The position numbers were made by a program, and so were the translations under genes. Below, piece after piece: positions 24,587 to 34,135 of a DNA stretch of 64,000 bases. The stretch spans positions 8,438 to 72,437 of the forward strand of contig JBLHXN010000004.1 in NCBI GenBank assembly GCA_047630355.1. The letters are read 5' to 3'. A model generated the notes under the pieces. The model did not search any database. It saw nothing but the letters and a program-made list of their open reading frames with translations, and was not told where the DNA came from. Numbering within the stretch: the stretch's first letter is position 1; the number at the start of each line of letters is the position of its first letter. This stretch comes from JANQUM01 sp047630355. Lineage in GTDB: Bacteria > Bacteroidota > Bacteroidia > Cytophagales > Spirosomataceae.

Positions 24587-25807
24587 TCACTTACCGAAAG
24601 CTGGTTTCTTTAAAACCCGCATCGTTAAAAATATACTAATTACCGTCAACACTGAACCTAATATGAACGGGGCACCCGGAAAGTAGTAAGTAGTATCCTG
24701 AGCAGTGAATGACCTGAAGAGCCACAACATCAACGGCTGCCCTATGATAGCGGCTACGCTGTTGAGACTGGTCAAAGCTCCTTGTAGCTCTCCTTGTTCT
24801 TTATCACTGACCTGACTCGAAATAATACCTTGGAAAGCAGGTCCGGCCAATCCGCCCAAAGCAAAAGGAACCATGATGACGTACATCATCCAAGGGGAGG
24901 AGGCAAGACCAAATGCCATTAAACCGAAGGAAGTAATGATTAAGCCAAAAAACAATGCCCGTTCCTGTCCTAATTTTGGGATAATGACTCGGATTAATCC
25001 TCCCTGTACAATGGCAACCATCAAACCGACGAAGCCCAAAGAAAGACCAACTTGCCATTCACTCCAACTGAATTTTTCCATTGTGTAAAATGTCCACGTT
25101 CCCTGTACAGCAAAACTTCCAACGGTAACTAAGAATAAAGATGCCACGAGGGCTATTATCATCGGATACTTTTTAAGAGCAAGTAGGCTACCTACAGGAT
25201 TCGCTCTCTTAATATCAAACTTTCGTCGATTTTCGGGCTTCAAAGATTCAGGCAGAACAAAATATCCGTATAGCCAATTGAGTAAAGATAATCCTGCTGA
25301 TACAAAGAACGGTATTCGGCTACCGTATTCACCCAAAAGTCCGCCAAGCGTAGGGCCTATAATAAAACCCAACCCGAAGGCAGCACCAAGTAATCCAAAG
25401 TTCTGAGCCCGCTTCTCTGGCGGACTTACATCAGCTATGTATGCTCCCGCAGTAGAAAAACTAGCTCCGGTTATTCCAGAAATAATTCTTCCAACGAAAA
25501 GCCAACCGATAGTTGGGGCTAACGCCAGAAATATGTAATCAACTCCAAACCCGAATAATGAGATTAATAATACAGGACGACGGCCAAACTGATCACTTAG
25601 CCCTCCAATGATTGGAGAAAATAAGAACTGCATAGAAGAGTAAGCCAGAACTAATAATGCAGCGTAAGAAGAAGATTCACTTATTGTTCCGCCCGTTAAT
25701 TCCTGAATCAAAACCGGAATGATCGGAATTATTATACCGATACCAATCACATCGATTAGTACGGTTATAAAAATAAAAATCAGAGCGGCAGAACGTGGCT
25801 TTTTCAT
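24587..25807 (-). CDS. TCR/Tet-type MFS transporter
   Basis: About 406 residues from the ATG complementary to 25805-25807. An upstream in-frame codon would start inside the tuf terminator and is rejected. Twelve membrane helices are likely. The first is LIFIFITVLIDVIGIGIIIPIIPVLI, and the DHA1-family loop 2-3 motif reads GGLSDQFGRRPVLL near residue 77. The family comprises proton-driven exporters, among them tetracycline pumps, but most chromosomal members have unknown substrates, so no resistance is claimed. The gap to tuf contains the tuf terminator and no clear promoter, so expression may depend on readthrough. Confidence 0.85.
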   Translation of the reverse strand: MKKPRSAALIFIFITVLIDVIGIGIIIPIIPVLIQELTGGTISESSSYAALLVLAYSSMQFLFSPIIGGLSDQFGRRPVLLISLFGFGVDYIFLALAPTIGWLFVGRIISGITGASFSTAGAYIADVSPPEKRAQNFGLLGAAFGLGFIIGPTLGGLLGEYGSRIPFFVSAGLSLLNWLYGYFVLPESLKPENRRKFDIKRANPVGSLLALKKYPMIIALVASLFLVTVGSFAVQGTWTFYTMEKFSWSEWQVGLSLGFVGLMVAIVQGGLIRVIIPKLGQERALFFGLIITSFGLMAFGLASSPWMMYVIMVPFALGGLAGPAFQGIISSQVSDKEQGELQGALTSLNSVAAIIGQPLMLWLFRSFTAQDTTYYFPGAPFILGSVLTVISIFLTMRVLKKPAFGK

Positions 25808-25838
25808 TCTTGTTAAATTAGTGCTTACTTCTAACAAA

Positions 25839-25865
25839 AAAAGCCCCGCAAAATGCGGGGCTTTT
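25839..25865 (-). terminator. tuf terminator
   Basis: An 11-bp G+C-rich stem AAAAGCCCCGC with its complement has a five-base loop, followed on the minus strand by a T run. It starts about 20 bases after the tuf stop. Confidence 0.92.
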
Positions 25866-25884
25866 CTAATATAAAGAATATTTA

Positions 25885-27072
25885 TTATTCAATAATTTCA
25901 GTAACCTGGCCAGCACCTACAGTGCGTCCGCCTTCACGAATCGCGAAACGAAGGCCTTTATCCATAGCTACGGCATTAATCAAGTTAACCTCGATAGTTA
26001 CGTTATCACCAGGCATTACCATTTCGATAGTATCTGGCAACATGATTTCACCTGTTACGTCAGTTGTACGTAGGTAGAACTGAGGACGGTAACGGTTGAA
26101 AAATGGTGTGTGACGTCCACCTTCTTCTTTCGAAAGAACATAGACTTCAGCCTTGAACTTCGAGTGTGGTTTCACAGAACCTGGCTTACAGATTACCATA
26201 CCACGCTTGATTTGGTCTTTTTCAACACCACGGAGTAATAAACCAACGTTATCACCAGCTTCTCCACGATCAAGAATCTTACGGAACATCTCAACACCAG
26301 TTACAGTAGACTTCAAACCTTCTGCACCCATGCCTAAGATATCTACACCCTCTCCAGAGTTGATAATACCAGTTTCAATACGACCAGTAGCGACAGTACC
26401 ACGACCAGTGATCGAGAATACATCCTCAACAGGCATCAAGAAAGGTTTGTCGGTAGCACGCTCAGGAAGTGGAATGAAATCATCCACTGCTTGCATTAGC
26501 TCTTCGATTTTCTCAACCCACATAGGCTCTCCGTTCAAACCACCAAGAGCAGAACCCTGAATGATCGGAATGTTATCACCATCAAACTTGTAGAATGAAA
26601 GCAATTCACGGATTTCCATTTCAACAAGCTCAAGAAGCTCAGGATCATCCACTAAATCTACTTTGTTCATAAATACTACTAACTCAGGTACACCTACCTG
26701 ACGGGCAAGAAGGATGTGCTCACGAGTTTGTGGCATTGGGCCGTCAGTTGCTGCAACTACGAGAATTGCACCATCCATTTGAGCCGCACCAGTAACCATG
26801 TTCTTCACGTAGTCAGCATGACCTGGACAATCAACGTGAGCGTAGTGACGATTGATAGTTGAATATTCTACGTGTGATGTATTAATTGTAATACCGCGTT
26901 CTTTTTCTTCTGGAGCGTTGTCAATTGAAGAGAAATCTCTCAATTCAGAAAGACCTTTACCTGCAAGAACAGTTGTAATTGCAGCAGTTAAAGTTGTCTT
27001 ACCGTGGTCAACGTGACCGATAGTACCAATGTTTACGTGAGGTTTGCTACGGTCAAAATTAGCTTTTGCCAT
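25885..27072 (-). CDS. tuf: Elongation factor Tu
   Basis: 395 residues, full length. It delivers aminoacyl-tRNA to the ribosome as a GTPase. The G-domain motifs are intact: GHVDHGKT (about residue 19), RGITINTSH, DCPGHADYV, NKVD and the SAL loop. Domain II (FSITGRGTVATGRIETG) and domain III (GGRHTPFFNRYRPQFY, GDNV) follow. It is the last gene of a tRNA-Tyr/Gly/Thr-tuf transcription unit. The ribosomal protein and secE-nusG genes that often follow tufB are not here; a strong terminator and an MFS gene follow instead. Confidence 0.98.
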   Translation of the reverse strand: MAKANFDRSKPHVNIGTIGHVDHGKTTLTAAITTVLAGKGLSELRDFSSIDNAPEEKERGITINTSHVEYSTINRHYAHVDCPGHADYVKNMVTGAAQMDGAILVVAATDGPMPQTREHILLARQVGVPELVVFMNKVDLVDDPELLELVEMEIRELLSFYKFDGDNIPIIQGSALGGLNGEPMWVEKIEELMQAVDDFIPLPERATDKPFLMPVEDVFSITGRGTVATGRIETGIINSGEGVDILGMGAEGLKSTVTGVEMFRKILDRGEAGDNVGLLLRGVEKDQIKRGMVICKPGSVKPHSKFKAEVYVLSKEEGGRHTPFFNRYRPQFYLRTTDVTGEIMLPDTIEMVMPGDNVTIEVNLINAVAMDKGLRFAIREGGRTVGAGQVTEIIE

Positions 27073-27174
27073 GTTATTTAAATTATAAGTTATTTATAAA
27101 TTTCAAAAATAGAATACATTAAAACAAAGTTCTTACCCTATTTCATTAAAATCGGCAAGTAACAATTTCAATTG

Positions 27175-27246
<72 letters not shown>

Positions 27247-27253
27247 AAAACAG

Positions 27254-27326
27254 AGCGGGAGACCGGGCTCGAACCGGCCACCTATAGCTTGGAAGGCTAT
27301 CGCTCTACCAAATGAGCTACTCCCGC
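27254..27326 (-). tRNA. tRNA-Gly (TCC)
   Basis: Acceptor arms GCGGGAG and CTCCCGC. The anticodon loop CTTCCAA between ATAGC and GCTAT gives anticodon TCC. The T arm reads GCCGGTTCGAGCCCGGT. CCA is not encoded. Seven bases from tRNA-Thr. Confidence 0.95.
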
Positions 27327-27348
27327 TTGTTAAATCTGAATATAAATG

Positions 27349-27431
27349 TGGGGGCGGATGGATTCGAACCACCGTAGGCGTACGCCAGCAGATTTACAGT
27401 CTGCCCCATTTGGCCACTCTGGTACACCCCC
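27349..27431 (-). tRNA. tRNA-Tyr (GTA)
   Basis: 83 bases with a long variable arm as expected for bacterial tRNA-Tyr. The anticodon loop CTGTAAA gives GTA. The acceptor GGGGGTG pairs with CGCCCCC with one G-T pair. First gene of the tRNA-tuf unit. Confidence 0.95.
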
Positions 27432-27445
27432 TTAAAATCGGATTG

Positions 27446-27477
27446 CAAAGGTAAAACGAAAGAACTACTTTTCCAAA
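27446..27477 (-). promoter_or_regulatory. Promoter of the tRNA-Tyr/Gly/Thr-tuf operon
   Basis: On the minus strand: TTTG (27477-27474), 20 bases, TACCTTTG (27453-27446), an exact match to the Bacteroidota housekeeping consensus. The expected start point falls a few bases before tRNA-Tyr. Confidence 0.8.
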
Positions 27478-27797
27478 GCTGTTGCATAAATCTGTATGCT
27501 TTTTTTTTAGCGTCAAAAACCTCTCTCCAAAATATTCCTACCCACACTACTATAAAAGACTGAAAACCAATCTACTCAGAGAATTTCCTCAACAGCAACC
27601 TGCATTTATATACAAAAAGTAATTATGATAATGTAAATAATATAAAGCACTCATAATCATATAAATCGTCTGTAACATCTACTTTTCAAAAGATGGAATG
27701 GCATAACTTTTGATTGTGAATAAACAGAATACAGTGCAAATGTACGTACATAAATATAAGATTTGTTCTCATTAATCACTCAATAATTTTAATTAAA
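27478..27797. other. Intergenic region, no gene seen
   Basis: About 320 bases of A+T-rich DNA between the tRNA-tuf promoter and the broken surface-protein gene. I see no RNA gene, repeat or convincing promoter in it. Confidence 0.4.
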
Positions 27798-30700
27798 ATG
27801 AAATTACTAATACGTTTACGTATCATTTACTTCATTGTTGCTTTTGTAGTCTTCCAATTTACTACGGTTACGGGGGTAGCCCAATTGAACGGAAATGTAT
27901 TTAAAGATTTTAATAGTAACGGCTAGCGAGACCTCACCAATGAAGTCGGAATTGGAGGGGTTTTAGTTACCGCATTTACCACTAATGGTAGTGTTAACAC
28001 AAAAACTCTCAACGACGAAAGCTATTCATTTTCTACGGCACAATTACCTGCTAATACACCCGTTCGGGTTTCGGGTAGAGTTTTCGGAACTCAACGGTTA
28101 TTTCGCGGGCATTAAAGGTTCGCAAAGTAACTCCACTGTTTTATTCGTAAATGCCGGAGCAGATACAGATGCTTCATTAGGTATACTCGAACCAAGCGAA
28201 TATTGTAATTTTAACGGACCAAATATTCTGACAACATGTTACGTTAACGGTGACCCTTTAGGAGGAGGCTCCGCCGGAGAAGACGTCGCTTTAGTGACTT
28301 TCCCCTATGATGCTAATGGTTTAACCGGTCAGAACGGTGCCCCTACGGTAAACTACATAGCGAAAGTAAAAAAAGTTGGTTCTACCTGGGGACTTACTTA
28401 TCAATCAAGTTCGAAGAGGTTTTTAGTATCCGCCTTAGTGCGTCGTCACTCGGGTCTTGGCCCATTAGGTACTGGCGGTATCTACATGGTAGATGATAAT
28501 ACCGGACAAACAAGTCAATTTATTGATGTTCAGGCGGCACCACTTAATATTAATACTGGTGCAGATCCACACGTAAATTTACCCGCTAACAAACTCGTTC
28601 CGAACGGAGATTCGTTAACAATCCACGCTACTGCAAAGACAGGAATTGGCTCAATGAGCCTTTCACAAGACCAGCAAACACTATATTTTGTAAACCTTTT
28701 TGATAAAAAGCTCTATAGCTTCGATGTGGGTGTTCCTATGACTCCGCCAACAGATGCCTCTACTCTGAAATCTTATAACATACCAGATCCAATGGGAGAC
28801 GGAGAACATCAGCCATGGGCGGTTTCTACTTACCGAGGAGATGTTTACGTTGGTCTTGTTAACTCAGCAGAGATTTCACAAGACACCTCCAAGCTCAAAG
28901 CGTACGTTTACAAATTAGATGTACGTACTAGCTCATTTAATGAAGTCATGTCTACACCGATGAGTTACAAGAAAGGACCTTTAGATGTAACCGGAGAATG
29001 CGTAAACGTTGATACATGGCGAGCTTGGTCGGATACCTTCCCACAGGGTTGTGCTCAGTTTTTCGACGGGAATAAGGTGGTAAACTTTGCCATGAATCCG
29101 CAACCAATCTTGTCAAGCATAAGCTTTGATGCGGATGGTTCTATGTTATTAGGTTTTATGGATCGCTTCGGTCTGTTTTCAGGATACAGAAACATGCGAC
29201 CAAAAGACGACGGCATGTTGTACGATGGTTTTGTAGGTGGCGATATCTTAAGGGCACAGTACAATCCAAGCAGCAACGACTTTACACTCGAAAGTAACGG
29301 TAAGTCAGGAACCCTAACGGGTGTTGGAGCTGGCAATACCGAAGGCCCCGGTGGTGGAGAATTTTTTGGTGATGACGTATGGAAGTTCTTTGGAAAACCT
29401 ACTCACAATGAAATTACTAGTGGAGGTATTTTAGTTTTACCTGGCTTAGGAGAAATCATGGTTTCAGCAATGGACCCTGTTGACGAAATTTACCAATCGG
29501 GTGGCGTACGTACATTTAATCGCACCGATGGCTCAATGATTCGTGGATTTGCCTTGTACAGCGATGTACCTGGTACACTCGGAAAGTCTGGCGGCGTAGG
29601 TGAATTAAAAATTGATTGCGAAGCAACAGCGATAGAAATAGGTAACAGAATTTGGTACGATAAAAACTTTGATGGTATCCAAGACCCCGACGAAACGGGC
29701 GTTGATGGAGTTATAGTTGAGTTGTACGACATGGATAACAACGCGGCAAAGGTTAGTACTGTCACGACGCAAAAAGGAGGTATTTACTGCTTCAACCCAG
29801 AAAATACTCCTTCCTTGGCTTATTACAGAAATTATGAGATCAGGTTTGTCTTTGGTCAAGGTGCCATCACAGATAATCAATTCGATAAAATTTCCCCGAA
29901 AGATAATGACACTTCAGAAAATGGCGACGAACGTGATTCTGACGGAGAACTAATTACCGGGGTAGTGACTATTCCGATAAATTCAGGCTTTCCCGGACAA
30001 ACCGCTCACAAATACGATGTTGGATTAATCAAATGCGAAAAACCCGATACCGGACAAGATATTTCTTTTTGTGCACCAGTAGATTCGGCAAAACTTGCTG
30101 ACGCTGCCGTTGGTCAAAAGTGGAGTTTCGTGAACGGACCTGCAACCGCTCAAATAGATGCAACAACCGGAAAGATTACTGGCATGACTTCGGCAGGAGA
30201 TTACAAGTTTGCTTTAGTATTTGAACCGGCAGGGCTTAATTGTTCAGATACAATCCAGATTACCGTAAAACCTCTGCCTGACGGCGGAAAAGACTTCACA
30301 GATAGTGATGCCGTTTGTCTCGATAATAACACGGTTAAACTTACCCCTGTTACGCCAAACGGAAATTGGACAGCCGCAATTACCAATCCTACCGCCACGA
30401 CTATTGATACTGACGGAAATATTGTCGGACTTACCGTCTTGGGCACTTATACATTCATTTACGAACTGAATCAATGCGTTGATTCGGTGAAGGTTGAAAT
30501 GAAAGACTGCTCTGTCGGTCAAATTGGCGATTTTGTTTGGATGGACACCAACGACAACGGGATTCAGGACGCTGATGAAAATGGGGTTAGTGGAGTTATA
30601 CTACAACTTTGCCGGGTTGATGCTAACGGAAATCAAATCGGAGATATTATCGGTGAAGTAACAACTAACGATAACGGAAATTACCTGTTTGACAACTTAG

Positions 30701-30942
30701 GAAGAGGTATGTATAAGTTGAAGATTATTGCAGCGTCCGTTCCGCTAGGTGCTTTCGTATCAACTAAGAAAGAGCAAGCTCTTGACCGTGCTTTAGACTC
30801 TGACTTTGATTCAACTACATTCTCTTCTGATATTATCGAATTAAGCGATAACGAATCAGTAGTACTGACAATTGATGCAGGCTTGGTAAGAAGGTGTATT
30901 CCTAACCCTTGTTTACCTGTAACAACGAGAAAGTTGAAATAG
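27798..30942 (+). pseudogene. Broken large secreted protein with SdrD B-like domains
   Basis: An ATG at 27798 opens a signal peptide (MKLLIRLRIIYFIVAFVVFQ...) and the first domain start LNGNVFKDFNSNG, then meets TAG at 27924. The same frame continues with GIGGVLVTAFTTNGS and ANTPVRV until about 28065, where CGGGTTT is partly doubled (28065-28076) and shifts the frame. Without those seven bases it would read VRVEFSELNGYF. From there about 955 codons are intact to 30942. They hold a propeller-like central part and two SdrD-B domains, IGNRIWYDKNFDGIQDPDE (about 29635) and IGDFVWMDTNDNGIQDADE (about 30522). I see no T9SS sorting domain at the end. Function would be adhesion or surface structure. 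Confidence 0.75.
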
Positions 30943-30972
30943 ATATAAAAAACCACAAAGTCAATATGGATG

Positions 30973-31018
30973 AAAGCAGAAAGCACACTCTAATTCCAGA
31001 ATGTGCTTTCTGCTTTTT
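30973..31018. terminator. Intrinsic terminator between convergent genes
   Basis: A perfect 15-bp stem AAAGCAGAAAGCACA with its complement, a 14-base loop and a T run on the plus strand. Confidence 0.85.
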
Positions 31019-31076
31019 CAAGATTTAAGTAGTTCAAGTAAGTGCTATTAATATTTATGAAAAATAGCCACACAAA

Positions 31077-32117
31077 TCAAATGCGTATCCCAATGCTCCA
31101 AGCTTGCAGTTTGTTAGCATTAATCTGATTATCTCTAAACATAGGGTTTAAATCGTAACGCACAAACAGCTTTAAACCACGCCTTCTACCAAGTTCTCCT
31201 GTCAAACCATAGAACAGGTCGTTCATGCCATAATCGTCTTTTAAACGGGTCTTATTACCATTAGCGTCTTTAGTTTTTGAATATCCCCCAAACCGATACC
31301 CAACGTATCCACCCACTCCTATTTGAAACTGTGACTCCTCAAAACCAAAGTTTAACAAAATCGGAAGGTTGATGTAAGGCATTACCAGTTTTGATTTAGG
31401 TAATTGCTGATTGCCTTCTAAAAACGTTACCTGATCTCCCACATTCGTGACGATGTTGTCATTTTGTAACATGAAATTATACCACGCAATTTCTGGCCCT
31501 AAGCTTAAAGCGATATCTACCTGTTCAGTATTCAGAAGCGTAGCATTTTTACGGAAAGACAGTGCTACATAACGTGACCTTCCGGTTCTCAAATCGGTCA
31601 GTTGATTCGGCGATGCCGGGTTGTTATTTTGCCAACCGTTCAAGCCCAGATAGATACCAAAATCGCTTTTAGAGAAAAAGCGTTTCTTCCCCAATCTCTG
31701 AACGTCGTCATCGTAGTCATCATCTTCTTTTCTTGCTGAATCTTTTTGATTGATAGTCCAGCGATCGTCAGCTTCTGTTGCCTGTTCCGGAAAAGGATTA
31801 CGAGCCACAATCTTAATAGTACGCCCATCACGAGCTATTACTAAAATGGTGTCTTTCTTACCATCATCACCCTCCACCATAACCATTGCTTTTTTACGCT
31901 CGGTAGAGTCAACACCAATTTCCCGCAGTAAATTATTTAGGTTGAGAACCTTCGGAACATCGAAGTTTTTACCACCTTCGGTGAGAACGGTTACCCGTTT
32001 TTTCACGCCTTTATCGGTAAATTCGATAACGGTAGTATCGGAAGGAAGAACGACAGCGAAAGAGCTCATTGCTGCAAAAACGCCGATTAATGTAAGTATG
32101 AGTACGTTGATTTTCAT
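31077..32117 (-). CDS. Outer membrane beta-barrel protein, third gene of a sigma/anti-sigma unit
   Basis: 346 residues. The signal peptide ends around AMSSFA. A soluble N-terminal part (to about 130) is rich in charged residues and closes with an acidic run, RKEDDDYDDDVQRLG. From there to the end it looks like a beta barrel of about eight strands (DFGIYLGLNGWQ, VDIALSLGPEIAWYNF, FQIGVGGYVGYRFGGY, LKLFVRYDLNPMF), ending AWSIGIRI. No family recognised. It follows the anti-sigma-like gene after about 50 bases and is probably a member or target of that regulon, perhaps an envelope-stress sensor or output. Confidence 0.7.
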   Translation of the reverse strand: MKINVLILTLIGVFAAMSSFAVVLPSDTTVIEFTDKGVKKRVTVLTEGGKNFDVPKVLNLNNLLREIGVDSTERKKAMVMVEGDDGKKDTILVIARDGRTIKIVARNPFPEQATEADDRWTINQKDSARKEDDDYDDDVQRLGKKRFFSKSDFGIYLGLNGWQNNNPASPNQLTDLRTGRSRYVALSFRKNATLLNTEQVDIALSLGPEIAWYNFMLQNDNIVTNVGDQVTFLEGNQQLPKSKLVMPYINLPILLNFGFEESQFQIGVGGYVGYRFGGYSKTKDANGNKTRLKDDYGMNDLFYGLTGELGRRRGLKLFVRYDLNPMFRDNQINANKLQAWSIGIRI

Positions 32118-32165
32118 TTGTAACAGTAAATTAATTACTAAAAGTGGTTTAGGGAAGTTGGTATT

Positions 32166-33104
32166 TTAACGAAGCTCATTCTTTGAGAAAACGTCTCTTA
32201 TTCTACCGAGACGATAGTTCAACTCTTCTTTCTCATTAGCAATAAAACCTTCATCAGAACGGGCAAATACCGCATCTGACCTTTTATTTAATCCGGCGAC
32301 GTCAAGTTTCTCGCCGTGCTTTAAATGCTTGATCTCAGTAAAAACTTTAGCGATAAAAGAACGATCCGCTTGCTGACGTTCCTGCCCCATTTTGGTTGCC
32401 TGAGCGATTGTTACCCGTGAGTCTCCACTAATTTCTGGAATGTACAATTGCTCTTCCTTAGGTTGAATCTCAGAGATCACGATAACAGTTTCAGCAATCG
32501 ATTTTTTAAATAAACCCTCGTTCTCATTTTGTAGCTTCCGCTGCTTCGTTGCTTCTTTTTTCTTCTCCCGCTCGGCGTTTAAAACCGCAACGGTAAGTTT
32601 ATCCATAATTGGTTCGTCAAGAATCATCGGTACAAACACCGGAACTTTCTTTTTGGGCTCAACTTTCTGCGTTGTTTCACTAAGTTCTTTTATTACCGGC
32701 ACAAAAGTACTTTTAACCTTATTGACCTTGGCAATTTGCGTAGTAGTGCTCAACGCTCTTTCGTCTTTCTGAACGTCAATTACCGTGGCAGCTGTTTTTT
32801 CAACAGGGTTACTTTCGGGCTTTACAACAAGTTCGTTTACAACTTCAGTTTTGTTGCTTTGTTGAGCTACAGCTTGAGTAGTTTGTTCGTTTTGAACTGC
32901 GTACCAACCCATCGTCAACACAAATAATACACTTGCGGCTGCAGCCCAATAATAATTCCTTGCCGGAGGTTTAAAAAATATTCCTTTGGGCTTCTTCTTT
33001 TCTGTTAACCGTTGCTGAAAAATCTCCGCCGCTCGTGACGAGGGTACGGCACTGTGTTCTCTTAAATTAGAGGCAAACAGTTCGTCTATTGGATGTTTTT
33101 TCAT
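32166..33104 (-). CDS. Probable anti-sigma factor, single-pass membrane protein
   Basis: 312 residues from MKKHPIDELFASNL. An ATG seven codons earlier overlaps the sigma factor's stop as ATGA and is also possible. The first 60 residues are cytosolic, with the DELF...L...SRAAEIFQQRL pattern common in Bacteroidota anti-sigma factors. One membrane helix follows at about 55-72 (WAAAASVLFVLTMGWYAV). The rest, rich in Lys, Glu and Val with repeated PVFVP/PVIKEL segments, would lie in the periplasm. Identification rests mainly on topology and on its place directly after a sigma factor gene. Confidence 0.65.
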   Translation of the reverse strand: MKKHPIDELFASNLREHSAVPSSRAAEIFQQRLTEKKKPKGIFFKPPARNYYWAAAASVLFVLTMGWYAVQNEQTTQAVAQQSNKTEVVNELVVKPESNPVEKTAATVIDVQKDERALSTTTQIAKVNKVKSTFVPVIKELSETTQKVEPKKKVPVFVPMILDEPIMDKLTVAVLNAEREKKKEATKQRKLQNENEGLFKKSIAETVIVISEIQPKEEQLYIPEISGDSRVTIAQATKMGQERQQADRSFIAKVFTEIKHLKHGEKLDVAGLNKRSDAVFARSDEGFIANEKEELNYRLGRIRDVFSKNELR

Positions 33105-33121
33105 TTTAATAATTGTTAATA

Positions 33122-33703
33122 TCATTTAATTTCTCTCAAATGGTCTTTTTCGATTACCTTGAGTCGCTCCTGCAACAGTGCTCTCGCTCTGCTTAATTGC
33201 GATTTAGAAGTACCTTCCGAAATTTCGAGTTGCTCGGCAATTTCGGCGTGGCTGTAACCTTCGATGGCGAACAGGTTAAAGACCGTTCTGTACCCAACCG
33301 GAAGTTCATTCACGAGTTTAAGAAGTTCTTCGGCGTTTATATTACTTTCTACCGTAACCCCACTACTCTCTTGTCTGACTTCGTCTAACTCCACATTGAT
33401 CATTTTCTTTCCTCGTAAACGCATCAACGCTTCGTTTACCATTATCCGACGCATCCAGCCTTCAAAGCTACCCTTGAAATTGAACTGGCTTATCTTGTCG
33501 AATATTCGCATAAAGCCCTCTATCATTACGTCTTCAGCCTCCATCATGTCACCCATGTACCGCAAGCAAATCGACAGCATTTTGGGGGAGTATCTTTCGT
33601 ACAGCATAGACTGTGCCTTCGAGTCGCCTTTGCTAATGGCTCTGGCTAAATCATGCTCTGTTCCGAATAGGGGTATAGCTTTTAACATATAAAGGGCTTT
33701 CAA
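33122..33703 (-). CDS. ECF-type RNA polymerase sigma factor
   Basis: 193 residues, sigma-70 family. Region 2 spans about 20-90: DSKAQSMLYERYSPKMLSICLRY, EDVMIEGFMRIF (core binding) and FEGWMRRIMVNEALMRLR (-10 recognition). Region 4 spans about 125-180: LPVGYRTVFNLFAIEGYSHAEIAEQL, then SEGTSKSQLSRARALLQERL, a helix-turn-helix. A second ATG five codons in is also plausible. It overlaps the downstream anti-sigma gene's alternative start, which indicates translational coupling. It is presumably released when the anti-sigma factor is inactivated by an envelope signal. Confidence 0.9.
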   Translation of the reverse strand: MKALYMLKAIPLFGTEHDLARAISKGDSKAQSMLYERYSPKMLSICLRYMGDMMEAEDVMIEGFMRIFDKISQFNFKGSFEGWMRRIMVNEALMRLRGKKMINVELDEVRQESSGVTVESNINAEELLKLVNELPVGYRTVFNLFAIEGYSHAEIAEQLEISEGTSKSQLSRARALLQERLKVIEKDHLREIK

Positions 33704-33760
33704 TTTTTAGATGCAGAATTATTGTAATAGGTTGCATCAAAAAGATGAAGTAAGTATAAA

Positions 33761-33799
33761 GAAAAAGCGGTTTCCCTTTGTCAGGCAAACCGCTTTTTC
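33761..33799 (-). terminator. Intrinsic terminator
   Basis: Perfect 12-bp stem AAAAAGCGGTTT with its complement and a T run on the minus strand. It ends the unit that begins with the SxtJ/CxxC membrane genes. Confidence 0.88.
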
Positions 33800-33815
33800 A
33801 ACTATGGATGATTTC

Positions 33816-34085
33816 TCAGTTGTAAATATTTTTGATTCTTTGTTGAAGCTGTAGACGTTTATTCAACTCTTTCTTGCCAACGCGGAAGTACATAAATATC
33901 AATATTCCAATCAATAAGTAGGGCATCATAAATAGGTACATAATACCAAAGTTCAGACCCGTTCCGATAACGCCACGCCCTTCACTAAGATTACTATCTA
34001 CCGTAGCACGGCACATGGCACACTGAGCGAAACTCATGGAGATATTCACGATAAAAAAGAAAGCGGTTATCAGTATTTTTTTCAT
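33816..34085 (-). CDS. Small membrane protein with CxxC motif
   Basis: 89 residues from the ATG complementary to 34083-34085. A longer frame would start 57 bases earlier but would bury the signal peptide KKILITAFFFIVNISMSFA. Right after the predicted cleavage site comes QCAMCRATVDSNLSEG, where the CxxC could bind metal or be redox-active. A second hydrophobic helix (YLFMMPYLLIGILIFMYFRVG) and a basic, probably helical tail follow. Small proteins with this CAMC(R/K)A start occur across Bacteroidota; no function is known to me. It is 50 bases after the SxtJ-like gene on the same strand. Confidence 0.65.
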   Translation of the reverse strand: MKKILITAFFFIVNISMSFAQCAMCRATVDSNLSEGRGVIGTGLNFGIMYLFMMPYLLIGILIFMYFRVGKKELNKRLQLQQRIKNIYN

Positions 34086-34135
34086 GATTATGCTGTTTCT
34101 TTTACAACGCACTGATGAAGTAAATGGTTGAAAAT

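Noticed and set aside
24587..25807. Tetracycline resistance determinant
   Set aside because: The protein is of the TCR/Tet-type MFS family, but it is chromosomal, has no adjacent regulator and family membership does not show the substrate.
27317..27547. Open minus-strand frame of 76 codons
   Set aside because: It reads through the tRNA-Tyr gene and the tuf-operon promoter and is a chance frame.
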